In this document: positions 50,601-62,369 of the stretch, in pieces
How the letters are laid out: each line of letters begins with the position of its first letter
Position numbering within the stretch: the stretch's first letter is position 1
Source: Tenebrio molitor
Taxonomy: Eukaryota; Arthropoda; Insecta; Coleoptera; Tenebrionidae
NCBI RefSeq assembly: GCF_963966145.1
Contig: NC_091052.1
Coordinates: forward strand, 10,292,001 to 10,356,000
Reading direction: 5' to 3'
DNA length: 64,000 nt
Translations under genes and position numbers: made by a program
The notes under the pieces: generated by a model
Told to the model about the DNA's origin: nothing
Database searches by the model: none
Seen by the model: only the letters and a program-made list of their open reading frames with translations

Positions 50601-53600
50601 CATTTCCTGGCAAACTTCCAGTTCCTCTCTCGCTCCGGTCTAAATAATATTTCCATGAAGACTTCACTTTGCTTTGTTCGCCTTTTCGTCTTATTAGTTT
50701 TGTCCGATTCACCAAGAGTATCCGCATTATGTGGGCCTTGTCCCTTCCTAGATAAACTTGGGTCGCCTGACGGCCATTAATTTTTCGACGCGTTTTTTCC
50801 TCGATCCGACAACAGTTCAGCTGATTTAAGCCGTCTTTATTAATGCATTTCTCGTGTGAACCCGTTTGTATTGTCGCATCAAGAAAAGTCTTCCGACTCA
50901 AGCGCTCTTAAAAAATGGTGGATGCGCCGGGCTTTCTCTTCCTATTGCATTTTACGTTTGAAAGAATTTATTGCGTTGTCTCGCGGTGGTTGAATTAGAT
51001 TGCGTCCCACTCACGATAAAGTGAAGATACCACTATATTTTACAATCAAGAAGATCGCCATCATCTTGTTTGTGTCTAAAGTTACAACTTGCTAATTCCC
51101 AGTCCGGCCGACAGTTTTGTCCGAATTAAAATAATCTGCGAAATAAATTACGAAATGTGATTTATCATAAAGCTATTACTCAGCGAATTTGCCCCTGCGT
51201 GCAGACAACCGGCGCACTCCTCCTTGATAATTTCTGAATCGAAGAACCTATCTGGTATGCATCGCTGCCTCTTTTCTAACAAACTAGCGATAACTTCGAC
51301 ATTCCACCCTCTCCTACATAAGTTATGAAGCTTCCACAACTTCCATTTCAATTAATTGTTCTTTGAGAGCGGCGGTTATGCGATTCATTATTATACTACA
51401 AGACAATGCGGTCCCACTATCAGCCCAAACGAAGTGTTAATTTCGTTCCCCTTTCAACGCGTCGCGAGATCCATGAATCTACCAGGAATCTGGAGATGGA
51501 CAAGTCGCGTTGGCGTTTTTCTAATCTGGTTAAGCCGCGTTTCGTGTAGCCGAACCCTCAATCGTATTTTTTGGCTTTCAGGAAAATCGACAGGGATAGT
51601 GACAAACACAAGAATAACTCATGCCACACCCGCAGCCTTGTACGGCCATTCCCCGTCACGTTACTGGGAGGACGACTCGAAGGTCCCCCCTGCGTCGCGC
51701 AAATCCTGCAAGGATCTGGCTCGCCAACTCATCGAAAACGATCCTGGACGTAACATCAACGTGAGTACCTGGCGTTTTATTCCATTCGAGTTTGCAAACT
51801 AGCTCTGTCTCCGACTTGATTTAACTGATTAATTTAGAGTCATTAGGGGATGAACGACGTTTGATCTACAATTAGTTCCAACTACTAACACGCATTAGCG
51901 AATAGTAGGTAACCATTTCACGAGTCGGAGTAATTAAATGCGCCCTAATGTGTCGTAATTATTATTGACAAGTCTGTTTTACGGCGAAGTTCTGACGAAA
52001 CGAAACGCCCCCGATGCTTGAATAAAATCGCGGGGGCGAATGAGAAAAAATGAATCCGGACAAGTCTTTCAACTGGATCAATCTCGATCCGTCTGGCGGT
52101 GCTACAAGACCGGATTGCAATTACTGGTTTATTACAATAATTATAAGCGTCCCATATCAGTTTTCCTGCTCGAGGCCATTACTCACAGGTGTTGCTGCTA
52201 ATGGGAAGCCTCCATTACAAAGTACCCACTAACACTGGACGCCATTAACATTTAGCCGACCTCACGTGTCAAACTCAATTCTCAGATTTACTAAATAAAA
52301 TAATTTGAATTAAAATATAAACGTGAAGGATAATGAAAATGTGAGTGTTGCGAAACGTGTTTTTCGTGACCTGATTCAGACTTTTGAATAATTTAGAATT
52401 TATTAAAGATGAACTCTAACGGTGGGGCATTAATAATTTATATTTGACCACATGTGAGGCTAATTTAAAAGAACGGAGGAAAGAATTGTGCGAAACGAAG
52501 AGCAGCTGGTGCGTGGATTTGTATTAAAAGGGTGTCAATGGAAAAATAATGCTTCGAGCCCAAAAAATTTGATTAGTTGTTCATTATTTATATTTTTTTG
52601 AAGTGAACACGTTGAAATCGCTGGCTACTGGATGTAAAACGAAAATAATGGAATTGTCGTTAATAAACAATACATTTGCCTCAGATATATAACAATTCGA
52701 ATAAACAATTGATATATGTAGAGCATCCGCAATATCCGGCTTCATCCAATATTTTCAACTTTGTTTATGTATTTTTTTGTCCACACGTTTATTTTGTAAT
52801 TGAAAATTTTGTGATTGAAAATGGTGGATGCCCCGAGTTAGCCGTTTTGATTTGTTTTCATCTTACACTTTTTGTTCATTTTTCTCTGACTTGGACCACC
52901 CAAATTAATAGAGCTGCCGTTTGAATACTACTTATACTACTTGTAACTGAATGCAGCTAAAATGGTGGATACGCCGGGCTAAAAAAATACGTTTCTTTCC
53001 TTGCCATGTTAATTTGAAATAACTTATTTCATTTGTAAAAATAAGTTATCGAACCATTAGTTAAGGAAACTGAATTGACTCTCTGAATGAAAAATGTACT
53101 AATCTATTTGCAGCTTTTTCTTAAAAAAAATTAACCAGGTCTGTCGCAGATTGCGGATGCAATTTATTCATTGGCTTTTTCGCTGCGTCTGCATAATGAG
53201 AAATTTTGTTTGATGTGATTTTAATCACAATTACTGAAGATAGTTAAAAATGGTGGATGCCTCCCAGGCTAACAAAAACTGGATCTCTTTTTATTTTTCT
53301 CTATTTATTTCATTAAAAAAAATTGTTCTTGAGTCTTGTTACTAAGGAAAAGTGTATTGATTGGCTTGTAAGGAAGGTGACTGGGGCTTATTGAAAAATG
53401 TATTAATCCCTTAGGCGTTTGAATTTTTGTTATCCAAAAAATAAACCAGCTCTGTCGCAGGTCGCGGATGCAATTTATTCATTGGCATTTCCGTCGAGTC
53501 TATAATGAGAAAATTTGTTTGATTTGATGTTAATCGTAATTGCAGATATTCAGTGTTCCGGCTTTCAATTCGGTAGCAACCCGGATAGAGCGATTACACT

Positions 53601-56600
53601 GACATATACGATATTTAGAATTCAATGCTGCAAAATGTGTGCTGTTAACAGTAACATAACTATTGATTAGAGGGGAATGACACAAACGCACCGTCATTAT
53701 CAGGATGCCCTGCATTGTTTTCACCAACTTCCCATACGTTCCGTCAATACGGTGGCAAATTTATTGTTCGCATTAACTGTCACTCAACATTCACGAACGT
53801 TTGGTGATTAATTTCGTGGAATTCGTCCCGAAACTAAGACGCAAAGGCGTCATTTTTCCAATTGGCCAAACGGGGATTTGTTGGACAAAAGGTGACGAAG
53901 GAGACGTTTCGCGGCGAATAAAAATGTTTCCAGAGTCGATCTCGCAATGAATAATGATTGGTTTCGGTAATTGGACGCGCGAGATTTTCAAAATAATGCG
54001 GATATTACCGATGATTAATTATTTATGGAGTTGTTCGGCTGAACAGAGACTGTGTGCATTAAAACGCGCCGCAACTTTGAGAGTTTAGACTGGAGGCCCC
54101 GAAAAGCAGCCCTAATAAGAGACGCTCGTTAATCTTAATTTCCCCAAAAGCCATGTGAACATCGTCATCCACAAGCAAAATAACAATTTGTTAATTTCGT
54201 TACGGAGGTACCCAAGATTATTATCCTGGGCCCCGAAGCCTAATCAGCTCAAAGAAAAAAATTAAAATTTTCGACTCCGTCTAGAATTAGCAGCCGAGAG
54301 GCAAGTTTGTGGGTGAGCTTAAATAATGGATTAAACGCCGCACGTCCTTCATCTTGTCTTCAGATTTCACCTGTTTTATGGCAGGGGTGGCTCCTCGCAG
54401 GACCCAGATCTTGAATAATGAAACATCATTAGAACGCCTAATTCGGACGAGTTGTTAAAACTTCACAGATGTTGTTCCTCTTCGAACCCGGCCGAGATCT
54501 CTTCTCATCAATATGTCGTTGTGGAGGTTTTAAAGTTCGATAAGTCATTTCTGACGTGCAGACTGGGCAGGTCAGGACACCGGATGTTTAAACTCTCTCT
54601 CTCTCTCGAACTAATCTCCCTATTTAGAATTTACGACCAGTACGTATGGTCCGGATAAAACTCAATAAACTTAATGGATACATACACAAGAGTGCTTTAT
54701 CGCTATCATTGAAGCAAATACATCACATAAATTCCTAAGACTCTCGAACTCTTAAATAAACAACCTTTGTCGACGATACGTTGGATCGTAGAGAATTTTT
54801 AGGACGCTCCGCCGATTGCTCTCCGACAATAAACCATAAGACGGTACTCCCAGAAATACGTTTCACCTGCAGTAAAAAAGTTTTGTTTCCCATACATCAC
54901 GTTAATTCGATGGAAACATCACTCCGGACAGGAATGTAATCACTGAAATCTGCCGGTCCCATCATTGCCCGGAATCGTTTATCGATAAATTGGTACATCT
55001 TTATTGCAGTTTGATAGTTGTTCACCACCGACTTACGAAATTCAATTTTCCGCCCAATTATTTCACAAACTAAGTGAGCCGAACGAGCGATCGCCGCAAC
55101 TTTGTAATTTTAAAAATTGTTCAAGTTTTAATCGCATTCAATCGGCGATCGGGCCAATTCCGCAAGGGTGAGTAAGATGTATAGTCCTGGTGAGAAGCTG
55201 TACGCAGTGATGATTCAAGTAAAAATAAAGCAGACGGAAGGTTGGGAGGAGTTTTTGAAATTGAGACAAATTACACCAAAAATTTTATAAATAAAGAGTT
55301 TCACCTAGCGACGATTTAGAGAAGGAAGAATTTCTGTTGTTACTAAAGCAAGTAGCTTCTACTGAAGTATGATACAGATACAGGTGATAATAGAACAACC
55401 TACAGAATTCAAAAAATAGGTATTGGAGTGACAGTTACTAACAATATACAGGGTATTTCACGAGTAAAAATGAGTCCGACGGAATTGAAAATGCAACCCA
55501 CAATACATTTGCGAAGCAAACGTGGATATGGACACCGAGAATATTGTATTTTTAATTCCGTCTGGCTCATTATCACTTGTGAAGTACCCTGTATTGTACC
55601 GTTACTGGACGTTCTGGTGCTCCACGAGTTAACACATGGCCAAAATGAGTCAAACTTAGAAGATACCTCATAATAGGTGACAAAATCTGCTGTTGTTGCT
55701 TTGAGCAATTGGGATAACAAGCAAGGTATTTTTTGGAGGGTTCAAAATAAAATGATCTGCATTATTGACCTACTTTCCACCATGTGATTTCTTTTTGTCT
55801 CCAGAAGACAAAATATTGGAACTTGAAAAATACTGTTTTTGAAATAACTCAAAGAGAGTGGAATCTTTTGTTAACTGGTTCCATAGAATACATTAAATTG
55901 AATGTCGAATACAGTGAAAAACAGAGATAAAAATGTTTTTTCAAAAAATTATTTTGTATTAAGTGCGCAAAATGATTGTTTTTTGTTGGGGTATGAGAAT
56001 GAGTTTTTGGTCGAGACCGTCAGGTCGAGACTTCAAACTCATTCGAATGCGCCAACAAAACAATCATCTTGTGCACGAAATACAAACACTATTTTTTCTA
56101 CAACCGCATTTGAGAATTTTTGATTTTTTAAATTTTTGTAAAATTTTCCTTGGATGCTAAAATATTTGTGAAAAAGTTTCCTTGGATGCTAAAATATAAC
56201 TATTTTAGCATCCAAGGAAACTTTTTGACAAATCTTTTTTCACTATCAAAAATGACATACTTTGCGACTTGATAACGATGCATAAATGTCACGTTTTTTT
56301 GACGGTTGTAGAAAAAAATATTTATTTGATTAAACTGCAGAAATTCCCGAACGAAAAATATAGCCAATAATAAATTTTGAGACAATGGAAAATGAAAAAG
56401 AATGTAGGAAAGAAGGAGAAGAGAAACTTTGGGTTAATTTGTATTGTTTTGTCGGCAAATATTTGCAACTGAATCACAACGTCGCTCATCAGTCACAATT
56501 AGGCTTACGTCTCTTTCAGTATATTTTCAAGGGGATATGTGCAAACGAAAGGGATTTCAGTCCCGGAGCCGGGATGTGGGGTGGCAAACTTTGGTGCTTT

Positions 56601-59600
56601 TTTTCAATTTAAATTAACCAGATCCGCGACTTTCGGACAGTTTGAATAAAATTATGTGTAACGAGAAGCGTCTTTGTAAACAGCGTCATCTGTAACAACA
56701 TCTGGCGTTTTTCTTCAAACCAATAACGCTATTGATCCGAGTCATGAATTTGGCGTAACACACCGAACTTGGCAACAACATAATTATACGGACTGTGTTT
56801 GCTCTTTGCGACATATTGATTCATCAAGCGTAGTATAAAAATAAACATAAAACCACTTCCAAGACCTTTGTGCCCGAACTCAAAGTGAAATAATTTTATT
56901 GACTAGACGGAAAGTAAATTGTTTCGACAGAAACAATGTCTAAAATAAATTGGTGGCTGAAGCTTTTTGAATTTACTGAACCGTAAGTGATACGAACTTT
57001 GAACGATATGTATATTTTTGTAGCATGACTCTCTTTGATACACCGGTCTTGATAGGCACTTCCGCCGGATTATTTCGAACAGATCCTTCGGCCCATTACG
57101 TGAGCACGCATAACTGAGCCAACTTATGGTACGATCAGATTTTAATAGTTTTAAATTCGACGGGGGAAAAATGCAAATTTTCACGCCGACAAATCAATAA
57201 GGAAAAGGAGCTTACGAAGTTACAAATTTCGCTTATCTATGCACCAATAACCCGGGCTTTGGAATTTTCGCGTTCGAGTTTTTGATGTGGGATTTGGATT
57301 TTTCGAACCCGAATTATGCCAAACGCTCGCGAAAAGCTGTCCCATCGATTTTTCTGCATCCGCACAGTTGCAGGTATAAATCCAATTAAGATGAAGGTTA
57401 TGCTGATGGATTAAACGACAAAAATTGATTGATTGCGTAAGTTCGCGAGCTACTATCGGAAGGGGAAGTTATAAAAATACTTTGGGAGAAAATTATGCCG
57501 CGGTAATACCGAATGGATACTAAAATTTTAGGCGCTTGTAAAAATGACGAAATATTTTTATGAGAGCGATAAATGTGGTACAGTTGATTGTGTGTTTGTT
57601 GAACTAATGGACCGTTCTTTGTGCCCAACTATAAAACTCGTGCCCGAAAAATATTTTAATGTCATGATTTAAACATTTCAATCGCCATCAAACCGATAAG
57701 ACTTCGCTCGAATAAAATAAATAGATTTGGGGCCATCTCCGAGCCAGTTTCTTCCTTCGTATGGGTTCACCGGGTCTTATCTTGCCGTTAGCGTAAATTT
57801 AAAATTACTCAACGAGCAGGAAAAATTATTTTACTCGACACTTCCACTGACTTCGTGACCTGAAATGATTCCTGAAATAGCATCTACGTATGGCACTCAC
57901 CTCAAAAGTGCTAAAGAGTATAAAGGTGCAATATAAATACCTCCCAAATGGAAAATCGATATAGATTGGGTACTAAAACACACAATAGTTTCGGGTTCGA
58001 CTCTGCAAACTTGGCTCTTTCCTCTCAACAAATAGCCAGATCGGTCTAGAAATTATCCCACATCAGACCCACGCAAAAATTAAATCAAGACAGTTAGCGA
58101 TACTTGCTTTATTCATGGTAAACTATAACTTGTCATTTGCAGGGACTGACTCGCAGAAGGGTGACTGTAACGGGTCACGCCCTAAACTTCGCAACATTTC
58201 CATCCCGCGTGATTTATTTATAAAAAAATCTAAGAGTCTTAGAGCATCATCAAGTGCGGTTTTCTTGTGCATCCATTACGCCTTTGAACTTGCACAGCTT
58301 ATGCAGTAATTTCAAATCAGATTTTTACTTACTGAGATCACAGAGAATACTAGAGAAGCACGGTGCCGACACTCCCTGGAGTAAGGTACACACGTTAACA
58401 GCAAAAAATGATAATTCTCTTGAAAACTGCAGCGAAATGGCTGGCCTGCTCCGGCTTAATTAAAATCGAGCATGTTTCTGTTTAATTATTTGCCATCAGA
58501 TAACGGGCGTAATGAGATACTGTTTTCCATCAGCAAAACGAGAACATTTAAAAATGTTAAATTAAGAATCCAATTATTCCGAAGAGATTACGGAATCATA
58601 AAGGGGGAGCGGATCGTTTTTTGCAGGTCCTGCTCGGAGGCGGTCGCAGACATTGGTTGCCGAAAGTTGCCCACGATCCAGAACAAACTAAAGAGGAAGG
58701 TCGGCGCCTGGATGGACGTAATCTCATCGATGACTGGGCCCGAGATAAGAAAAAGCGTGGACTCAAAGCGGAATACGTCTGGAATAAAGGACAGCTTGAT
58801 AAAATTAACCCCAATCAAGTCGACTACTTGCTTGGTAAGTTCGGACTGGGTCTTTTCAGGGCTTTATCATCTCGTGATGAACTAGAATAATGACCTAATG
58901 CCAGCTGAGTAAGGAGCTTTATTGTTCGATTGTCTGTTTATGATATTCCCGGCGCACCAAGTCCTCGACGTGATAGCCAATATGATGACCACAAAAGAAC
59001 AATGGAAATTTCGACCGACTCAATTTACACCAAACTAAAATTGTGAAAATTCTACCAAACTAAAATCGTGAAAATTCTACCGATCGCCCCGGATTATACC
59101 ATTATACTCGTATTTGTTTGCATTCCGCGAGTTCATTAAAAAATGCGCTTCGAAATGTTTTGGCAACTATTCACCGGAAATCCTGCTCGGCATATTTTCC
59201 GCGGAAACTTTTTATTATCGACGTTATTTTGACTGTTACCTGACTGCGGAAAGGGAACACCTATAGATTCTACTTTATTGCATCGTTATTGTAACAAAAT
59301 ATGTAGCCAAGTTTTCAAGTTTATGGCATTGCAACTTTGCCAAATGCCATGTTTACATATTTAGAAGTTTCACAAGGGTGGAGTGTTAAACTGCAAACTT
59401 TTGCACATAAATCAACATTTAATAAAAGCAATAAAAGTAAATCCGACCCACATCTAATTTGTTATTCGTGCGAATTTATCGTATGTAAAATCGTTTGCAG
59501 TTCGCTTTGACTGAAATTAACACGTTGTGCAATTAACTGGCACACACGCCACAAGTACTTGTGGAACAGCTAACCAACAACTGGAATTTTTCGAACAATT

Positions 59601-60190
59601 TATGCAAAGCACTGCGACTGCATCGAGTGGGACTAAACGTCTCTTCGTGAAAATGTTAAGAAACATTTGCGAAATTCGTTAGGAAAATTCCACTGAAATT
59701 TTCCCGTTTTAATACTCATTCCAGAACAAACAACCTCTTCAGATATGTATGGAGCGTCACGCGTTCTTCAAGCTTCTTTTAAATTTGTAAACAATTTCAC
59801 GCTCTTGGAATAATTCCCCCAAGCTCGGAAATTGTCAAGTGACGAAAAAGAGATCATTCTGGAAAAAAACGCCGATCATTAAACCCATTTCTTGTCGTTT
59901 CTTTTTTCAATAAATATTTTTAGTCGATATGACTGGTCGTCATGTTGACATACTCGTATATTCCCCATTACAGTTTATTCTGGCCATTAATTAATTTGTG
60001 AACTGGTTTCCGTCTAATTAGTACATTCAGAACTATAATTTATTAACAGGTCTGTTCTCCTATTCACACATGGACTTTGAAGCCGACCGTGATCCAGGTC
60101 CAAGTGGAGATCCATCCTTGGCCGACATGACCCGTTCCGCCCTCTCCATTTTGTTGAAGAATCCCAAAGGATTCTTCCTGTTTGTGGAAG
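29513..60190 (+). CDS. secreted/membrane-type alkaline phosphatase, 3-prime part outside window
   Basis: Hydrolyses phosphate monoesters through a phosphoserine intermediate with two zinc ions and one magnesium. Insect members are secretory-pathway proteins, often GPI-anchored on gut or Malpighian tubule membranes. Six exons join in phase into 341 codons plus one base. Residues 1-23 form a signal peptide. Visible active-site residues, with human placental enzyme numbering: D68 (D42) in VGDGMG, S118 (nucleophile S92) in GESSACAT, H179 and T181 (H153, S155) in ITHATP, R192 (R166), and E341 (E311) in LFVE. The Asp normally before the nucleophile is Glu here. The remaining Zn ligands and any GPI signal lie beyond 64000. 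Which insect paralogue it is cannot be told. Introns run from 1.2 to 17 kb. Confidence 0.97.
41057..41158. repeat. foldback in alkaline phosphatase intron 1
   Basis: Arms include TGAAACATTTTGCAACGCTC and the complement of CGCGCTGCAAAATGTAAC, with inner arms TGAAACAC and GTGTTTCA. The centre is TCCGCTGCGCGTC, again short and CG-rich like the other foldbacks. Confidence 0.7.
43342..43457. repeat. foldback in alkaline phosphatase intron 1
   Basis: Outer arms AAAACTCGTTTTATAAGGG and its complement CCCTTATAAAACTCGTT are followed inward by GGCGCACTCGTCCCA against TGGGACTCGTGCGCC, and AAAAC against GTTTT. The centre is TCCCCTACGGCTC. It resembles the element at 13968 in its TTTATAAGG outer arm. Confidence 0.8.
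46788..47011 (+). CDS. alkaline phosphatase exon 2
   Basis: Encodes residues 33-107, starting DQEYWYEQARIALRKRL, with the first metal-binding aspartate in VVLFVGDGMGVATATAAR and the conserved WDTFPAVALAK at the end. The acceptor is TTGTTTCAG and the donor AAG|GTACTA. It ends in phase 0. Confidence 0.97.
47012..48952. other. intron 2 of alkaline phosphatase
   Basis: No gene is visible. A solo right end of the GCGCATCCACC MITE family, AATGGTGGATGCGCCGGG, lies at 47886-47903 without a detectable left partner. Confidence 0.55.
48953..49127 (+). CDS. alkaline phosphatase exon 3 (nucleophile)
   Basis: Encodes residues 108-165, TYNMDAQIGESSACATALMC and onward through GVKTNFETVGLDA to IDWAQES. The nucleophile is S118. 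The preceding residue is Glu instead of the family-typical Asp. The acceptor is ATGTCGCAG and the donor CAG|GTAAGA. It ends in phase 1. Confidence 0.97.
49128..51581. other. intron 3 of alkaline phosphatase
   Basis: No gene is supported. A solo right end of the GCGCATCCACC MITE family lies at 50911-50931. A 41-codon open frame at 50655-50780 begins with a hydrophobic, signal-like stretch but has no supporting context. Confidence 0.55.
51582..51760 (+). CDS. alkaline phosphatase exon 4
   Basis: Encodes residues 166-225. GIVTNTRITHATPAALYGH contains the Mg/Zn-site His and Thr. R192 in PSRYWEDD is the phosphate-binding arginine. It ends QLIENDPGRNIN with the donor AAC|GTGAGT. The acceptor is TGGCTTTCAG. 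Confidence 0.97.
52818..53552. repeat. ragged tandem repeat with MITE-end boxes
   Basis: AAAATGGTGGATGC-type boxes occur at 52818, 52959 and 53247. After the last two boxes comes a diverged unit with the same order of phrases (GGCTAA, TTATTTCATT, TGAAAAATGTA, CTGTCGCAG, CGGATGCAATTTATTCATTG, TAATGAGAAA). The CTGTCGCAG block repeats with a 311-base period (53140 and 53451). The boxes match the right end of the GCGCATCCACC MITE family, which suggests the array arose from repeated MITE ends. Confidence 0.7.
55449..55591. mobile_element. TA-flanked MITE, 143 bp
   Basis: The left end CAGGGTATTTCACGAGTAAA pairs with the complement of the right end, CAGGGTACTTCACAAGTGAT. Pairing continues through ATGAG and GACGGAATT. 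TA flanks both ends. There is no coding capacity. Confidence 0.85.
55953..56086. repeat. foldback, about 60-bp arms
   Basis: Arms TTTGTATTAAGTGCGCAAAA and TGATTGTTTTTTGTTGG pair with the complements of CCAACAAAACAATCATCTTG and TGCACGAAATACAAA. AATGAGTTT is matched by AAACTCATT. The centre is GTCGAGACCGTCAGGTCGAG. Confidence 0.8.
56143..56233. repeat. near-perfect hairpin with an extra direct copy
   Basis: From 56164 to 56233 two 33-bp arms pair with one mismatch around a 4-base loop; the core is TTTCCTTGGATGCTAAAATA and its exact complement. An additional direct copy of TTCCTTGGATGCTAAAATAT starts at about 56144, 33 bases before the second. The perfect pairing points to a recent origin. Confidence 0.85.
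58627..58834 (+). CDS. alkaline phosphatase exon 5
   Basis: Encodes residues 226-294, beginning with the conserved VLLGGGRRHWLP and containing EEGRRLDGRNLIDDWA and AEYVWNKGQLDKI. The acceptor is TTTTTTGCAG and the donor CTTG|GTAAGT. It ends in phase 1. Confidence 0.97.
58835..60049. other. intron 5 of alkaline phosphatase
   Basis: No gene, repeat or other feature is recognised in this 1.2-kb intron. A short direct repeat (AAATTGTGAAAATTCTACC and a near copy) occurs at 59038-59080. Confidence 0.55.
60050..60190 (+). CDS. alkaline phosphatase exon 6 (last in window)
   Basis: Encodes residues 295-341, beginning GLFSYSHMDFEADRD, followed by MTRSALSILLKNPKGFFLF and VE. E341 is the Mg-binding glutamate, and the next exon should open with the conserved GRIDH block. 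The donor is GAAG|GTTAGT, phase 1. No exon with that block is visible up to 64000. Confidence 0.97.
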
Positions 60191-62055
60191 GTTAGTTTTG
60201 CAATTTGCATGATGTTAATTCGGTGCTAAATTGGAACGCTCTCTACAATGAAATGTAACTAGGAGGAAATTTTTTCTATTTGCGCGTTAATCTCAAGTCG
60301 TTCACAATTGTGTTATTTACGACAGGGGTGATAATTAAGGCTCATCCCCTTGTGTAATTTAAATACTTCGGATCTTAAATGCTGTAGGTATCTATACGAG
60401 TACGTCGTCGTTGTTGCAAATTCCTCAGACGCTTAGAATACCTAACCTCTATCTATCTGCCAACTTTGCCTTTCTGCTTTGATAAAAAATTCAAAGGAAT
60501 TAGCTAGACTAGTCTGCCGGTTCTGCAAATATCAAAGATGTAATGTGAGAGGTCACGATAGCTTTGTTTTTGCAGATCTCATCCGAGACGACGGTTTTAA
60601 CAATTTTCTTGCCAAAAAGACAAGGTTGGCTCAATTAGACACCACCACACTCTTCTTTCATTTAAATTTACTGCTTTAATCCTGGCAACATGTTTCGGCG
60701 TGTCGCTCCCGACTGAACATTACTGGAAGAGCTAAACATTTAAATGCGTCACAACACATTAGTCCCTTCATCCCTTGTCAAAATTGAACAATTAAAACAA
60801 ATTGAAACGTACTAATACCATTTGATCGTTACAAAATTTATCAATAACTGCGTCAATACAGAATTTGTAATGTATCCACCCAATCAACAATAATTGAATC
60901 CATTTCCCTTCTGGGAAGCGACGAGCACCGGACAAAAGAAACAAATTGGATCTTTGACGTCTAATGAAGACATTTTCACAATGCTACATTAAAAGTTCAT
61001 TGTATTGAAGTCTTGTAAGGGCGCGACTGTATTTCCTTTCGTCATTTTCGTGCAATTTCGACGGATTATATTTAATAGCTTAACAGGAAAAGCAGCAAAT
61101 CGGAAAATCCGGTTCGATGTGAGAAATCTTCTCGGTAAAAGGCACAATTAATGTAGAAATTTGTTCCGGAATCTTTTGGGACTGGAGCTGAAAGGGAATT
61201 GACGATGCATGTGCAAGCATACATATAAATGAAGGAAAATTGCTAGTTTAAAATGCAGTTGCAACACAACGGAACGAATTGCTTTGACTGTTGTGTGTTT
61301 AAAATTCTCTGAATTGAACGTCAATACATAACAAACTTTCAAACTAATTTCTTGTAAGCGAAACCTTTCTATTTCCTGAGCTGAATAGCTACCATTATGC
61401 ATGAGATTTTGATTACAATTCAAGCATAAACTTGTTAACGACGAACTCAGTCAGTCTTGTAGGCTTGGACCTGTCTATTTATATGGCAAACTGAAACAAT
61501 GAACTCTATACACGACAGAGTATATTGTTCGGAGGAAATTATTGTCCGATAGTTGAAGCAAGTGATTATTAGTTTACCATTGAAAGGGGCTGTTACAATG
61601 ATACGAATTGTTGAAAGGTTTGCAATAATTGCCATCGTCTAATCATGCGTTCATTCCTGTAATGACCAGCATCCAGATGGAATGTTGCCCCAACTAATTA
61701 ATTACGCGTCATGCGTTGCATCAAATATTCGAAGAAGTTCAAACGAAATTATTCCCAGATTACTACTAGCTAGGTTACAAGGACAAGGGTTATGGTTTCG
61801 TGTCTGGCTTAACACTGTTGTGAATAATCGTCAAAGGTAACTTGGCCTGCATTTTAATGAGCAGACAAGGCTGTTGACATCTGATTACTCTCGTGCTTAA
61901 ATGCCTTCACATACAAATTTAAATGTATGGAAACTTGGCTTGTATAAATTTACATAAATCGATAGTTTTGGACAAGTTTTCAAGAAGTTTTGATAATTTT
62001 TATAACAATGACTTAACGGAATATCTTAACTTTATTTTATTTATTTAATAGTTAT

Positions 62056-62184
62056 TTACATTACAAATGCGGTAGGGTACATTTTACAGCGCGAGGTTTT
62101 TAGATTGAACACGACCGCGCAGCGGGAGTGTTTTAACAAAAACCGAGCGATGTAAAATGCCTACCGCGTTAGTAATGTATTAAT
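62056..62184. repeat. foldback with GCGGTAGG termini
   Basis: The left arm TTTACATTACAAATGCGGTA, continuing GG, CATTTTACA and GGTTTTT, pairs with the complement of AAAAACC, TGTAAAATG and CCTACCGCGTTAGTAATGTA. The centre is CGACCGCGCAGCGGGAG. It is the same family as the elements at 12563 and 18977. Confidence 0.8.
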
Positions 62185-62369
62185 CTTGTTGACCGACAAC
62201 TCGTTTTCTCAAATTTGAAATTTGTTGTAACCAATTTTGCAAAACCTGTCAAAGACTGACATTATATGCTTGTGATTTATACCACAAGATGGCGCCATCA
62301 GAATTCACAATTTTTCAGAAGAAAACAATTAAATTATGTTCATTTTCGAAAACTGAACGGATCAAGGAC

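Larger units (their letters stand above)
51761..58626. other. intron 4 of alkaline phosphatase, repeat-rich
   Basis: It carries a ragged tandem repeat (52818-53552), a TA-flanked MITE (55449-55591), a foldback (55953-56086) and a nearly perfect hairpin (56143-56233). No nested gene is recognised. Confidence 0.6.

Noticed and set aside
50655..50780. 41-codon frame starting with a hydrophobic, signal-like stretch
   Set aside because: Lies inside an intron, is very short and has no promoter, splice or conservation evidence.
57990..58010. GGTTCGACTC, like a tRNA B box
   Set aside because: No A box or cloverleaf can be drawn in the preceding 60 bases.
20457..60190. Cadherin and alkaline phosphatase as a functional gut-receptor pair
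   Set aside because: Both classes serve as midgut surface receptors in some insects, but the cadherin here has no anchor and adjacency alone does not show a shared role.
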